Under the pieces are notes generated by a model, which did not search any database, was not told where the DNA came from, and saw only the letters and a program-made list of their open reading frames with translations. A stretch of DNA of 12,204 nt from positions 1 through 12,204 of the forward strand of contig CANEFU010000014.1 of NCBI GenBank assembly GCA_947426875.1, given 5' to 3'. Every line of letters starts with the position of its first letter. The first letter of the stretch is position 1. Origin of the DNA: an uncultured Clostridium sp. GTDB lineage: Bacteria; Bacillota; Clostridia; TANB77; CAG-508. This document shows, piece after piece, positions 1 to 5,546 of this stretch. Made by a program: the position numbers and the translations under genes.

Positions 1-1496
1 ACTCCTAAACCTTCATCAATCGTATTTTCTCCTGATTTCTCTGATACATAAAATCCTTGTGGAATATAAGCTGTATCACCATTTTTATCTTTATAAATTC
101 CTTTTTTATCATAAACAGGTGACCACTTTTCTTCTTCCGCTAAATATAAAGCAATACGAAATCCTACATGATTATATCCATTCGTAACAGCAACTTGACT
201 AATGCTAGAAGCCGGAGTAGTCCATCCATCATTATTACTTCCAAAACTTCCTCCTCTAACAATTCTAGTATCATTATAAAATCCCATTGTCCATTCCCAT
301 ACATTTCCTGCCATATCGTAAATATTTTTTTCCGAATATATTTCATTAGAACCTGTCTTCGTTGGAGAAGATGCATTATAATATCCTCTATCCTTACTAT
401 TTCTTACATAAGAATTTTCATTACATCTTCCACTAACATAATTATTATCCAAAAATTGCATAGTTGCATCCCACTGTACATCATAACATAAAGTACTTAC
501 TATTCCTGATTTTCCTTCATTCTTTGTATTGACTGTTTCTGCAAACTTTTTAGATAATTCAACTGCTCCACCTGTAGCTTCTGTTATGCTATTTCCCCAC
601 TTTATATTGTTGTACACTTCTCTATCTTTTTTTACAACTACTTCTCGTCCCTCTTCTTTTCCTGCTTCATATCTACCAATATAAAATCCTTTGTTTTCTT
701 TTACACTATTATACATGTTGTAATATTCTAACACTTCTGTTTCATATCCTTGCTTATATGGCTCTATGTTAGCATTAAAATAATCGGCAGAATATTGATT
801 CCCTTGATTATAATATCCATTTATAAGATGAAAATCATTTATGTTCTCTACTGGTATCCAAACAAACTGATTTCCCTGTTTTGAATTTTCTAAATCATCT
901 CCTTGCTCATCTGAAATAACAAGACCCGTATCCTTGCTACCACCTACATAATAAAATCCTTCTGGAATTTTTACATTATCAACATATCTTAATTCAACTG
1001 TTTTTTCACCAATGTCGTTAGCATTATAATCGGTGTAAAAAGTTTCATCATCAATTGTTATTCCTTTTACATAGAATATATTATGGCTCGTTTCATTGAT
1101 GATATATAAATCTTTATAGTTATTAACATTTCCTGAATCTGTTTTTACTTTTTCAAAATCTTCTCCATAGTTTAAGGTTAAATTTTCAATAGCAGACAAA
1201 TCAATTACCAAAAACTTTCCTGTGTCAATAGTATCACTAATAACTCCTGCTTCTTTTATGGCAGTAATATCAGTATATTCAATACTAGCAGGAATTTTCC
1301 CATTTTGTGCATAATAAGAAGCAACCTTATCTCTCAAATTTGTTATATCATTTTGCATTTCTTTTAGCTTCCCTATTTTTAAATTATCTTTTACATTATA
1401 TATGATAACATTCGTAAGTATCAATAATACTGCTACTGTTATTGTCAATGAAATTAAAGAAATTCCTTTTTTGGTTTTCATTTGCTCTTTTATCAT
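1..1496 (-). CDS. Prepilin-like surface protein with FGE/SUMF1-type domain (3' end beyond window)
   Basis: Translating from the ATG at 1496 gives 498 uninterrupted codons that run off the window edge. The start is supported by a GGAGAAGG Shine-Dalgarno just upstream. The N terminus is prepilin-like: basic residues, KKG at 9-11, then ISLISLTITVAVLLILTN; the usual Glu at +5 after the Gly is absent. Residues about 177-450 look like the FGE-sulfatase (SUMF1/EgtB/PvdO) fold: FVWIPV (211-216), GFYIGRYEAG (270-279), WDATMQF (342-348), AGNVWEWT (396-403), RGGSF (414-418) and GFR (445-447). Only two cysteines occur (337 and 358), and none lies in the segment after RGGSF where catalytic FGE has its cysteine pair, so formylglycine synthesis is unlikely. 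The domain more probably serves as a C-type-lectin-like binding module outside the cell. From residue 478 (IPQGFYV) a second unit resembling residues 177-194 seems to begin. Fold and surface location are inferred from family motifs. Confidence 0.85.
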   Translation of the reverse strand, partial: MIKEQMKTKKGISLISLTITVAVLLILTNVIIYNVKDNLKIGKLKEMQNDITNLRDKVASYYAQNGKIPASIEYTDITAIKEAGVISDTIDTGKFLVIDLSAIENLTLNYGEDFEKVKTDSGNVNNYKDLYIINETSHNIFYVKGITIDDETFYTDYNANDIGEKTVELRYVDNVKIPEGFYYVGGSKDTGLVISDEQGDDLENSKQGNQFVWIPVENINDFHLINGYYNQGNQYSADYFNANIEPYKQGYETEVLEYYNMYNSVKENKGFYIGRYEAGKEEGREVVVKKDREVYNNIKWGNSITEATGGAVELSKKFAETVNTKNEGKSGIVSTLCYDVQWDATMQFLDNNYVSGRCNENSYVRNSKDRGYYNASSPTKTGSNEIYSEKNIYDMAGNVWEWTMGFYNDTRIVRGGSFGSNNDGWTTPASSISQVAVTNGYNHVGFRIALYLAEEEKWSPVYDKKGIYKDKNGDTAYIPQGFYVSEKSGENTIDEGLG

Positions 1497-1529
1497 TTGC
1501 ACCTTCTCCAATCTTTTATCTCTAGTATT

Positions 1530-1558
1530 AGTTTACTATTTATTTCATTTAATTTCAA
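1530..1558 (-). promoter_or_regulatory. Possible sigma-A promoter for the prepilin/FGE gene
   Basis: On the minus strand TTGAAA (1553-1558) is followed after 17 bp by TAAACT (1530-1535). The -35 box overlaps the last codons of spoIVFB. No terminator is evident between the two genes, so read-through from spoIVFB is equally possible. Confidence 0.3.
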
Positions 1559-2204
1559 TACTTTTCTCTAGTAAATTGTAGATTTTATTTCTTTTTTCAT
1601 AAATTCTATCTTCTTTTATAAAAATTCCCCAAAGCACTAGAACAATTATAAATATAGCAATATTTTCTGCTTCATAAATAACAATGCTTGAAATAAAAGT
1701 AACTAGTATTAATACAATAAATGATAATCGATTACAATATTTTTCTGCTTTCATTCTTCCAAAACAGATATGTAAAATTCCTTTTATAATTCTTCCCCCA
1801 TCCAAAGGATAAATTGGCAATAAATTAAATACCATAAGTAGTAAATTAGAATATAAAATCATTAATGCTCCAAAAACATTTATATTCATTTGTAAAATCA
1901 AAAAAATGATTGCCAAGTTCGTTATTGGTCCTGCTAATGCCACTATTATTTTTTTCAATTCTAGCTGATTTCCTTTTTTTATTTTTTGGTTATAATCTTT
2001 TGGTGCTACTTTAAATGCTATTGATATCCCATATGGCATAATTTCTATTTTTTCTGGTTTCATTCCTAATAATAACCCTGCTAGCAAATGCCCAAATTCG
2101 TGTAAAATAGCAAAAAACATTATCATGGCATAAATTTCTATTTGCTTCGTAACATAAAACAATAGAATAAAAAGGAATATTTTTAAATCAATTCTAAATC
2201 GCAT
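1545..2204 (-). CDS. spoIVFB: SpoIVFB-type intramembrane site-2 metalloprotease (M50)
   Basis: A 219-residue polytopic membrane protein. The zinc motif HEFGH is at residues 35-39 (His35, Glu36 and His39 in place), and the second M50 signature N127-LL-P130-IYPL-D135-G136 supplies the third ligand. Length and motif spacing fit SpoIVFB, the forespore-outer-membrane protease that releases sigma-K from pro-sigma-K by cutting within the membrane late in sporulation. Several hydrophobic segments are visible (about 8-34, 86-104, 110-127 and 155-190). The ATG at 2204 follows an ideal AGGAGG with a 6-nt spacer, and that site lies on the end of the reconstructed spoIVFA reading frame, so the two are translationally linked. 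It ends in TGA, which shows that TGA is a normal stop in this genome. A generic M50 protease role cannot be excluded, but the SpoIVFA-like neighbour argues for the sporulation enzyme. Confidence 0.88.
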   Translation of the reverse strand: MRFRIDLKIFLFILLFYVTKQIEIYAMIMFFAILHEFGHLLAGLLLGMKPEKIEIMPYGISIAFKVAPKDYNQKIKKGNQLELKKIIVALAGPITNLAIIFLILQMNINVFGALMILYSNLLLMVFNLLPIYPLDGGRIIKGILHICFGRMKAEKYCNRLSFIVLILVTFISSIVIYEAENIAIFIIVLVLWGIFIKEDRIYEKRNKIYNLLEKSIEIK

Positions 2205-2216
2205 ACATTGCCTCCT

Positions 2217-3069
2217 TTATAACTCTAAAATACTTTGTGGATTTACAGTTCGTTCTGAAATTCTAATTTCGAAATGTAAATGTGGACCAGTTGAATTTCC
2301 TGTTGAGCCAACTTCTGCAATTTCTTGTCCTTGTATTACTTTGTCTCCTTGTTTTACATATAAACTATTACAATGTGCATAAATAATACTGACTTCTCCT
2401 ATTTGAATTTTTAGATGTTTTCCGATAATCTCCTTCTTCGGAAGCTAACACGACTTCTCCTTCTGTCGCTGATTTTATTTTAGTACCTAAACTAGCCGCT
2501 ATATCAGTTCCAGTATGATTCTTGGGAACATTACCTGTTGCACTATCTCTTCTTCCATACGGTGAACTAATGATTCCTTCTATTGGTTTGATAAAACTTG
2601 TCGTATTTTTCGTATTTCTTACATCCTTTTCTTCTTGTGATAAATTTTCTATCTTCGGTTCTTCTGCTATTTCTACTTCTGCTCCTCCAATTGCCTCTTC
2701 ATTGGTTTCTTCTTTCATCCCTTCTTTATTTTCCTCTTGGTTTTCTTTTTGCGTTTCTCCTGATTCCTGTTTTACAAAACTCATAACTTGATTTTTTACC
2801 ATTTCATATAATTCTATAAAGTTTGTATCATAAGAAAGTATTTCATTTGCTTTATTAATAAAATCATTTGAAAAAACATATTCATTGTTTTGTATGGTAT
2901 AAATCATCCAATAAATCGAAACGCAAATAAGGATTTGTATCATCATTTTTTTCAATAATTTAATATCTTTTTTATTATTTACTGCTACTTTTGCAATTGG
3001 TCTTGTTTCTCCTTGCCTTCTCCTTTCGTAAATTTCTTCAGCTCGTCTTATTTTTTCTTCTACGCTCAT
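2217..3069 (-). pseudogene. spoIVFA: SpoIVFA-like membrane-anchored M23 (LytM) protein, frameshifted
   Basis: The reading frame begins MSVEEKIRRAEE at the ATG at 3069; a GTG at 3090 would add seven residues. It has a basic N-terminal stretch, one membrane segment (about 42-60), an acidic Gln/Glu-rich linker and a LytM domain from SPYGRRDS onward. The first zinc half-site, HTGTD, is present. After GEVVLASEEGDY the frame is lost and stops at 2368. Ignoring one base at about 2424 restores family sequence: GKHLKIQIGEVSIIYAHC, then GNSTGPHLHFE with the second zinc motif HLH, ending QSILEL and TAA at 2217-2219, directly on the spoIVFB ribosome binding site. The order matches the B. subtilis spoIVFA-spoIVFB operon, where SpoIVFA holds SpoIVFB inactive until signalled. 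Unlike B. subtilis SpoIVFA, whose LytM domain is degenerate, the restored sequence keeps the zinc-ligand motifs. Whether the indel is real or a sequencing error cannot be told here. Confidence 0.75.
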
Positions 3070-3144
3070 TACTCTTTCCAAAAAAAACACCTCTTCCTTT
3101 GTTTATCCTATTTAAACATATGATAAGGAAAGATGTTTTATACC

Positions 3145-3492
3145 TTATTTTGTAATCAGTAATAACGCTTGTATGAAAATAATTAAACTTGATATATACG
3201 CATATCTTTTTAATCTAATATATTTCTTTGTATTTTTTATGGTTTTACATTGGATTTGGTTACGATTATTTTCAAGTTTTGAAATATAGCTAGATACTAA
3301 CATTTCTGCTTCCTTTAAAATATAATCTTTTTCCTTTTTTATGGTTTCTGTTTTCTCAAGCTTATTTTTTTTATCTATTTTTTCTAACTTTTTTACCTTT
3401 TTACTGGATTTTAAGATAACAATTGCTTCTTCTACTAAATTGGATGGCAAGTTTTTTAGCACTACCATGTTCTTCATTTTACTACTTTCCAT
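3145..3492 (-). CDS. Small basic tail-anchored protein of unknown function
   Basis: I do not recognise this 115-residue protein. The start at 3492 is well supported by AAGGAGG with a 7-nt spacer. The N-terminal part (MKNMVVLKNLPSNLVEEAIV) looks folded. Residues about 28-75 are Lys/Glu-rich and probably form a coiled coil. The last about 20 residues (YISSLIIFIQALLLITK) form one membrane segment with almost nothing after it, so the protein would be tail-anchored with its body in the cytoplasm. It lies 54-75 bp upstream of spoIVFA, depending on that gene's start, on the same strand and with no clear terminator between, so co-expression with the spoIVF genes is plausible. No enzymatic motif is visible. 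Confidence 0.75.
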   Translation of the reverse strand: MESSKMKNMVVLKNLPSNLVEEAIVILKSSKKVKKLEKIDKKNKLEKTETIKKEKDYILKEAEMLVSSYISKLENNRNQIQCKTIKNTKKYIRLKRYAYISSLIIFIQALLLITK

Positions 3493-3602
3493 ATCTATAC
3501 CTCCTTATTCTAAGTTTTTCCAGTTTTTTTTAGGTTATACAAATCTTATTATTTTTTATAAGAATAAAAGAGGCACGATTCATATTTTTTGTCCTATTCT
3601 AT

Positions 3603-3635
3603 AAAAATAGAGTAGATGACGAACTCTACTCTATT
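3603..3635 (-). terminator. Rho-independent terminator after the 314-residue gene
   Basis: There is a perfect 11-bp inverted repeat, AATAGAGTAGA (3606-3616) and TCTACTCTATT (3625-3635), with an 8-nt loop. Read on the minus strand it is followed by a run of five T. It lies 10 bp past the stop codon at 3645. Confidence 0.8.
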
Positions 3636-3644
3636 ACCTATAAA

Positions 3645-4589
3645 TCATTTTATTATATTTATATAACCTTCTAAGATATTTCTGTGTGTTTTTGATAATC
3701 CACTTAAAAAGTCTGCTCCTTTTATTTTTTCATTCGCTTCTCTATTGGTATGTGCTGCTCTCAATATATTAGCACGTTTTCCTATATAAGAATCTGTTAT
3801 TAAATAATTACTTGTTAAGATACCATTTTTATTTTCTAGTAATATTTCCATGATAAAAAGTAGTTTTTCAAAATTTCTTGTTATCATTTTAAAGCAATCT
3901 GCATAAAAAATATTTCCTTCTTCTTTACTTAAATCTCTTAACAGAGAAATCAATTCTTGTGAAAGTTCTTTATGGATACCTGATTGTGTTTCTTCTAAGT
4001 TTTTCTTCACATCTACTATTTTCATATTCTCATACATCTTATCTAATTTTTTAGTCATTATCTTTTCTTTTATTTCTTTGGTTTTATAAATAACTTTTTT
4101 ACTATTACATTTTCCTAGCTGGATTAGAGCTTCCCAAGCTAGCGGAAACTGTTGTATGATATCTCCATATATATCTTCTATTTTTTGTTTACTTAGATTT
4201 TCTGCTATTTCTATAAAATTTACATCTTTAAAATATTCAATTGCTTCTCTCGTAATTACTTTAACTAAGTTTTCTTCCATTGGCTTGTCTAATCCCATGG
4301 ATTGACATTCATCACTGAAAATATCTTCTAAATAACTATTTCTAATGGCTATTACTACAAAATTTTTTATATCGATATCTGCCTCTGGCTCATAAAAAAA
4401 GCCTTCTTCCATCCCTGTTACTAATATCGCTTTTCTAAATTCTTCTTCGTTCCAATGATAAATAAGAGAATATATCTGACTTTGTATATTCTCTTTCATT
4501 TTTTGAATATATTTTTCTTCTATTTTAAATGTTTTAAGTCTATTATACAGTATCTCTTCTACATATTTTTCTATTATTTTCTCTTTCAT
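3645..4589 (-). CDS. Unrecognised helical cytoplasmic protein (314 aa)
   Basis: I do not recognise this protein. It has 314 residues, with no signal peptide, membrane segment or obvious enzymatic motif, and the composition (Glu, Lys and Ile rich) suggests a mostly alpha-helical cytoplasmic protein. Visible landmarks are YHWNEEEFRKAI (about 44-55), a Glu/Asp-rich patch EPEADIDI (67-74), and a conserved-looking C terminus with KRANILRAAHTNREANEKI. The ATG at 4589 follows AAGGAG with a short AT-rich spacer. It is a monocistronic unit: a promoter lies about 60-90 bp upstream and a strong hairpin terminator follows the stop. It lies between the spoIVF cluster and the small-RNA locus, and neither neighbour tells its function. 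Confidence 0.8.
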   Translation of the reverse strand: MKEKIIEKYVEEILYNRLKTFKIEEKYIQKMKENIQSQIYSLIYHWNEEEFRKAILVTGMEEGFFYEPEADIDIKNFVVIAIRNSYLEDIFSDECQSMGLDKPMEENLVKVITREAIEYFKDVNFIEIAENLSKQKIEDIYGDIIQQFPLAWEALIQLGKCNSKKVIYKTKEIKEKIMTKKLDKMYENMKIVDVKKNLEETQSGIHKELSQELISLLRDLSKEEGNIFYADCFKMITRNFEKLLFIMEILLENKNGILTSNYLITDSYIGKRANILRAAHTNREANEKIKGADFLSGLSKTHRNILEGYINIIK

Positions 4590-4650
4590 CTATTGGCTCC
4601 TTTTTTTGCAACTTCTTTGTTTCCTTCTTATTACCTATACGACAATATGT

Positions 4651-4680
4651 ATAATATTTTATTTTATCTTTATTTATCAA
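4651..4680 (-). promoter_or_regulatory. Probable sigma-A promoter of the 314-residue gene
   Basis: On the minus strand TTGATA (4675-4680) and TATTAT (4651-4656) are separated by 18 bp. The predicted 5' leader is about 55 nt and ends in AAGGAG before the ATG at 4589. Confidence 0.5.
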
Positions 4681-4766
4681 TTTTGTCACCTATATTAGTA
4701 TATTCTCCTATAAGTTTTTTATAACTATAAATTATTACTATGTTAAAAATCCTATTTTTAAATCAT

Positions 4767-4795
4767 TTGACTTTTTACAATAATCTGTGTATAAT
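4767..4795 (+). promoter_or_regulatory. Strong sigma-A promoter of small RNA 1
   Basis: TTGACT (4767-4772), a 17-bp spacer, then a consensus TATAAT (4790-4795). The expected transcription start is at about 4801-4803, just before AGGAAATGG. It points away from all nearby protein genes, so it must serve a plus-strand transcript. Confidence 0.82.
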
Positions 4796-4829
4796 AAGTA
4801 TAGGAAATGGAGAAACCACAAACGTGGTT
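4786..4829. repeat. 38-bp perfect direct repeat shared by the two small-RNA genes
   Basis: Positions 4786-4823 are identical to 5284-5321; after one mismatch, TGGTT also matches. The repeat spans the -10 box, start site and 5' third of both small RNAs. A diverged third copy lies on the minus strand at about 5030-5071 in the leader of the membrane-peptide gene (TATAGGAAATGAGAA, then GTGGTTTGCCT, compared with GTGGTTCGCCT in small RNA 1). Confidence 0.85.
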
Positions 4830-4891
4830 CGCCTAATTAGAGTTTTGACACATCTAACTGGGGAAAGTTACAGATGTGTCTGTTTTTTTTT
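4801..4891 (+). ncRNA. Candidate small RNA 1 (about 90 nt), sibling of the RNA at 5300-5386
   Basis: A near-consensus promoter and a T9 terminator bracket about 90 nt that hold no credible ORF. The RNA starts TAGGAAATGGAGAAACCAC, then forms a small hairpin AACCAC-AAAC-GTGGTT (4814-4829), an AT-rich linker, and the terminator stem. The 38 bases at 4786-4823 are identical to 5284-5321 at the second small RNA. It is convergent with the 40-residue membrane-peptide gene, whose stop is at 4894, so any read-through of the peptide mRNA is antisense to this RNA. AAACCACA (4813-4820) is complementary to UGUGGUUU in that mRNA's leader. A role as antisense or trans-acting regulator is inference. I do not recognise an Rfam family. 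Confidence 0.7.
4847..4891 (+). terminator. Rho-independent terminator of small RNA 1
   Basis: GACACATCT (4847-4855) pairs perfectly with AGATGTGTC (4872-4880), with a possible inner AACT/AGTT extension. TG and nine T (4883-4891) follow. On the opposite strand the same hairpin is not followed by a T run, so it terminates the plus strand only. Confidence 0.85.
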
Positions 4892-4893
4892 GC

Positions 4894-5016
4894 TTATTCG
4901 CTTTTGCTTAAAATTATTGCTAATGCTATAATTACGGCAATTGCGATGATAGTAATTCCTATAAGTGCATAAAATAATATGTATATAACTGTTATTAAAT
5001 ATTCTGTTTCTATCAT
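4894..5016 (-). CDS. 40-residue single-pass membrane peptide, possible type I toxin-like gene
   Basis: A small ORF with ATG at 5016, an AGGAGG 8 nt upstream, and TAA at 4894-4896. The peptide is MIETEYLITVIYILFY, then a continuous hydrophobic stretch (ALIGITIIAIAVIIALAIIL), ending SKSE. Essentially residues 7-36 form one transmembrane helix. The length and hydrophobicity recall type I toxins and other small membrane peptides. The net charge is slightly negative, whereas TxpA/Fst-like toxins are usually basic, so toxicity is uncertain. It has its own promoter (5077-5105) and a leader of about 54 nt in which the Shine-Dalgarno is paired. Small RNA 1 is convergent and starts its terminator within a few bases of this stop. 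A close in-frame ATG at 5022 is too near the AGGAGG to be preferred. Function unknown. Confidence 0.7.
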   Translation of the reverse strand: MIETEYLITVIYILFYALIGITIIAIAVIIALAIILSKSE

Positions 5017-5021
5017 ACACA

Positions 5022-5042
5022 TCACCTCCTTATTGGAGGCAA
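5022..5042 (-). promoter_or_regulatory. Shine-Dalgarno-sequestering hairpin in the peptide mRNA leader
   Basis: On the minus strand CCTCC (5035-5039) is followed by the loop AATAA and by GGAGG (5025-5029), which is the ribosome binding site itself. Two wobble pairs and a T-A pair can extend the stem to 8 bp. The whole ribosome binding core is thus paired, which would keep translation low unless the structure is opened. The hairpin is read directly from sequence; its regulatory effect is inferred. Confidence 0.65.
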
Positions 5043-5076
5043 ACCACATCTGCTTATTCTCATTTCCTATATTTAC

Positions 5077-5105
5077 TATATATAATATTTGTTTGTAGAA
5101 ATCAA
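5077..5105 (-). promoter_or_regulatory. Sigma-A promoter of the membrane-peptide gene
   Basis: On the minus strand TTGATT (5100-5105) and TATATA (5077-5082) have a 17-bp spacer. The expected start at about 5070 gives a leader beginning ATAGGAAATGAGAA, almost the same first bases as the two small RNAs. Confidence 0.65.
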
Positions 5106-5123
5106 GCGAACAAAGTAAAATTT

Positions 5124-5234
5124 TACATCTTTTAGGTTTTACTCTAAAAGATGTATTAATATAAATTTAAGAGATTTTTCGTGAAATCTCAAATAAAATC
5201 ATAAATTTCATTATACTTTTTTCACAAAATCTCT
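5124..5234. repeat. Cluster of inverted repeats upstream of the peptide promoter
   Basis: TACATCTTTTAG (5124-5135) and CTAAAAGATGTA (5144-5155) form a perfect 12-bp stem with an 8-nt loop. Next to it, GAGATTT (5171-5177) can pair with AAATCTC (5184-5190), or as AGAGATTTT (5170-5178) with AAAATCTCT (5226-5234, 9 bp); the two pairings exclude each other. No T run follows any of the stems, so they are not ordinary terminators. I see no gene in the stretch 5106-5264. Confidence 0.6.
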
Positions 5235-5264
5235 CCTATTCAACCGTTAGTGTAAAGATTTCAT

Positions 5265-5293
5265 TTGACAATCCCAATAAATGTGTGTATAAT
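5265..5293 (+). promoter_or_regulatory. Consensus sigma-A promoter of small RNA 2
   Basis: TTGACA (5265-5270), 17 bp, TATAAT (5288-5293): both boxes are exact consensus. From TGTGT before the -10 through the first 20 or so transcribed bases, the sequence is identical to small RNA 1. Confidence 0.88.
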
Positions 5294-5299
5294 AAGTAT

Positions 5300-5386
5300 A
5301 GGAAATGGAGAAACCACAAACATGGTTTTCCACGTTAATAGAAAAAACACATCTATAACGGTCAAATCACAGATGTGTTTTTTATT
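5300..5386 (+). ncRNA. Candidate small RNA 2 (about 87 nt), sibling of the RNA at 4801-4891
   Basis: A consensus promoter and a strong terminator bracket a transcript of about 87 nt with no credible ORF. Its 5' part (AGGAAATGGAGAAACCACAA) is identical to small RNA 1, and then the two diverge (the loop-proximal hairpin here is AACCA/TGGTT). They become similar again at the terminator arms (ACACATCTA and CAGATGTGT). The conserved single-stranded 5' segment and terminator arms with variable loops suggest a duplicated RNA gene under partial selection. It also carries AAACCACA (5311-5318), complementary to the leader of the 40-residue peptide mRNA, and could act on it in trans. Function is inferred only. 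Confidence 0.7.
5342..5386 (+). terminator. Rho-independent terminator of small RNA 2
   Basis: AACACATCT (5346-5354) pairs with AGATGTGTT (5371-5379). The flanking A and T runs extend the duplex to 13 bp (5342-5354 with 5371-5383). A T-rich tail follows. Confidence 0.85.
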
Positions 5387-5456
5387 TATTCCTTATTTGT
5401 CTAGTAGTTGTGAACATTTTTTTGTGTTTTTTATCCAGTATTCACATATTATAAAC

Positions 5457-5519
5457 TAAACTTCCAATTTTCACTGATTAACATTTCAAAATGCTTAATC
5501 AATAAATCTTGGAAGTTTA
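5457..5519 (-). terminator. Long stem-loop downstream of spo0A, probable terminator
   Basis: TAAACTTCCAA (5457-5467) and TTGGAAGTTTA (5509-5519) form a perfect 11-bp outer stem. Inside it a second imperfect hairpin is nested (TGATTAA/TTAATCA and CATTT/AAATG, with one bulge). On the minus strand a T-rich but interrupted tail (GTTTAT) follows. It lies 28 bp past the spo0A stop. No gene is seen in 5387-5456. Confidence 0.55.
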
Positions 5520-5546
5520 CTGTCTTATTTTATTTTCATTAACTCA

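Noticed and set aside
120..260. FGE/C-type-lectin-like domain as a diversity-generating retroelement target
   Set aside because: The segment after RGGSF is not enriched in the AAC/AAT-type variable codons expected, and no template repeat or reverse transcriptase is present in the window.
4801..4893. Resemblance of the small-RNA 5' end (TATAGG, ATGGAG, AAACG) to a fluoride (crcB) riboswitch
   Set aside because: The downstream UAAUGACUCC-type strand that closes P1 is absent, the pseudoknot strands do not fit, and no fluoride-exporter gene follows the terminator.
5401..5440. GTGAA/TTCAC pair with T-rich interior downstream of small RNA 2
   Set aside because: Only a 5-bp stem with a long loop; likely chance in AT-rich sequence.
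4740..5459. Two short plus-strand ORFs (4740-4931 and 5265-5459) sharing the residues CIISIGNGETTN
   Set aside because: They share residues only because both cross the repeated small-RNA promoter and 5' region. They start at or upstream of the promoters and have no ribosome binding site.
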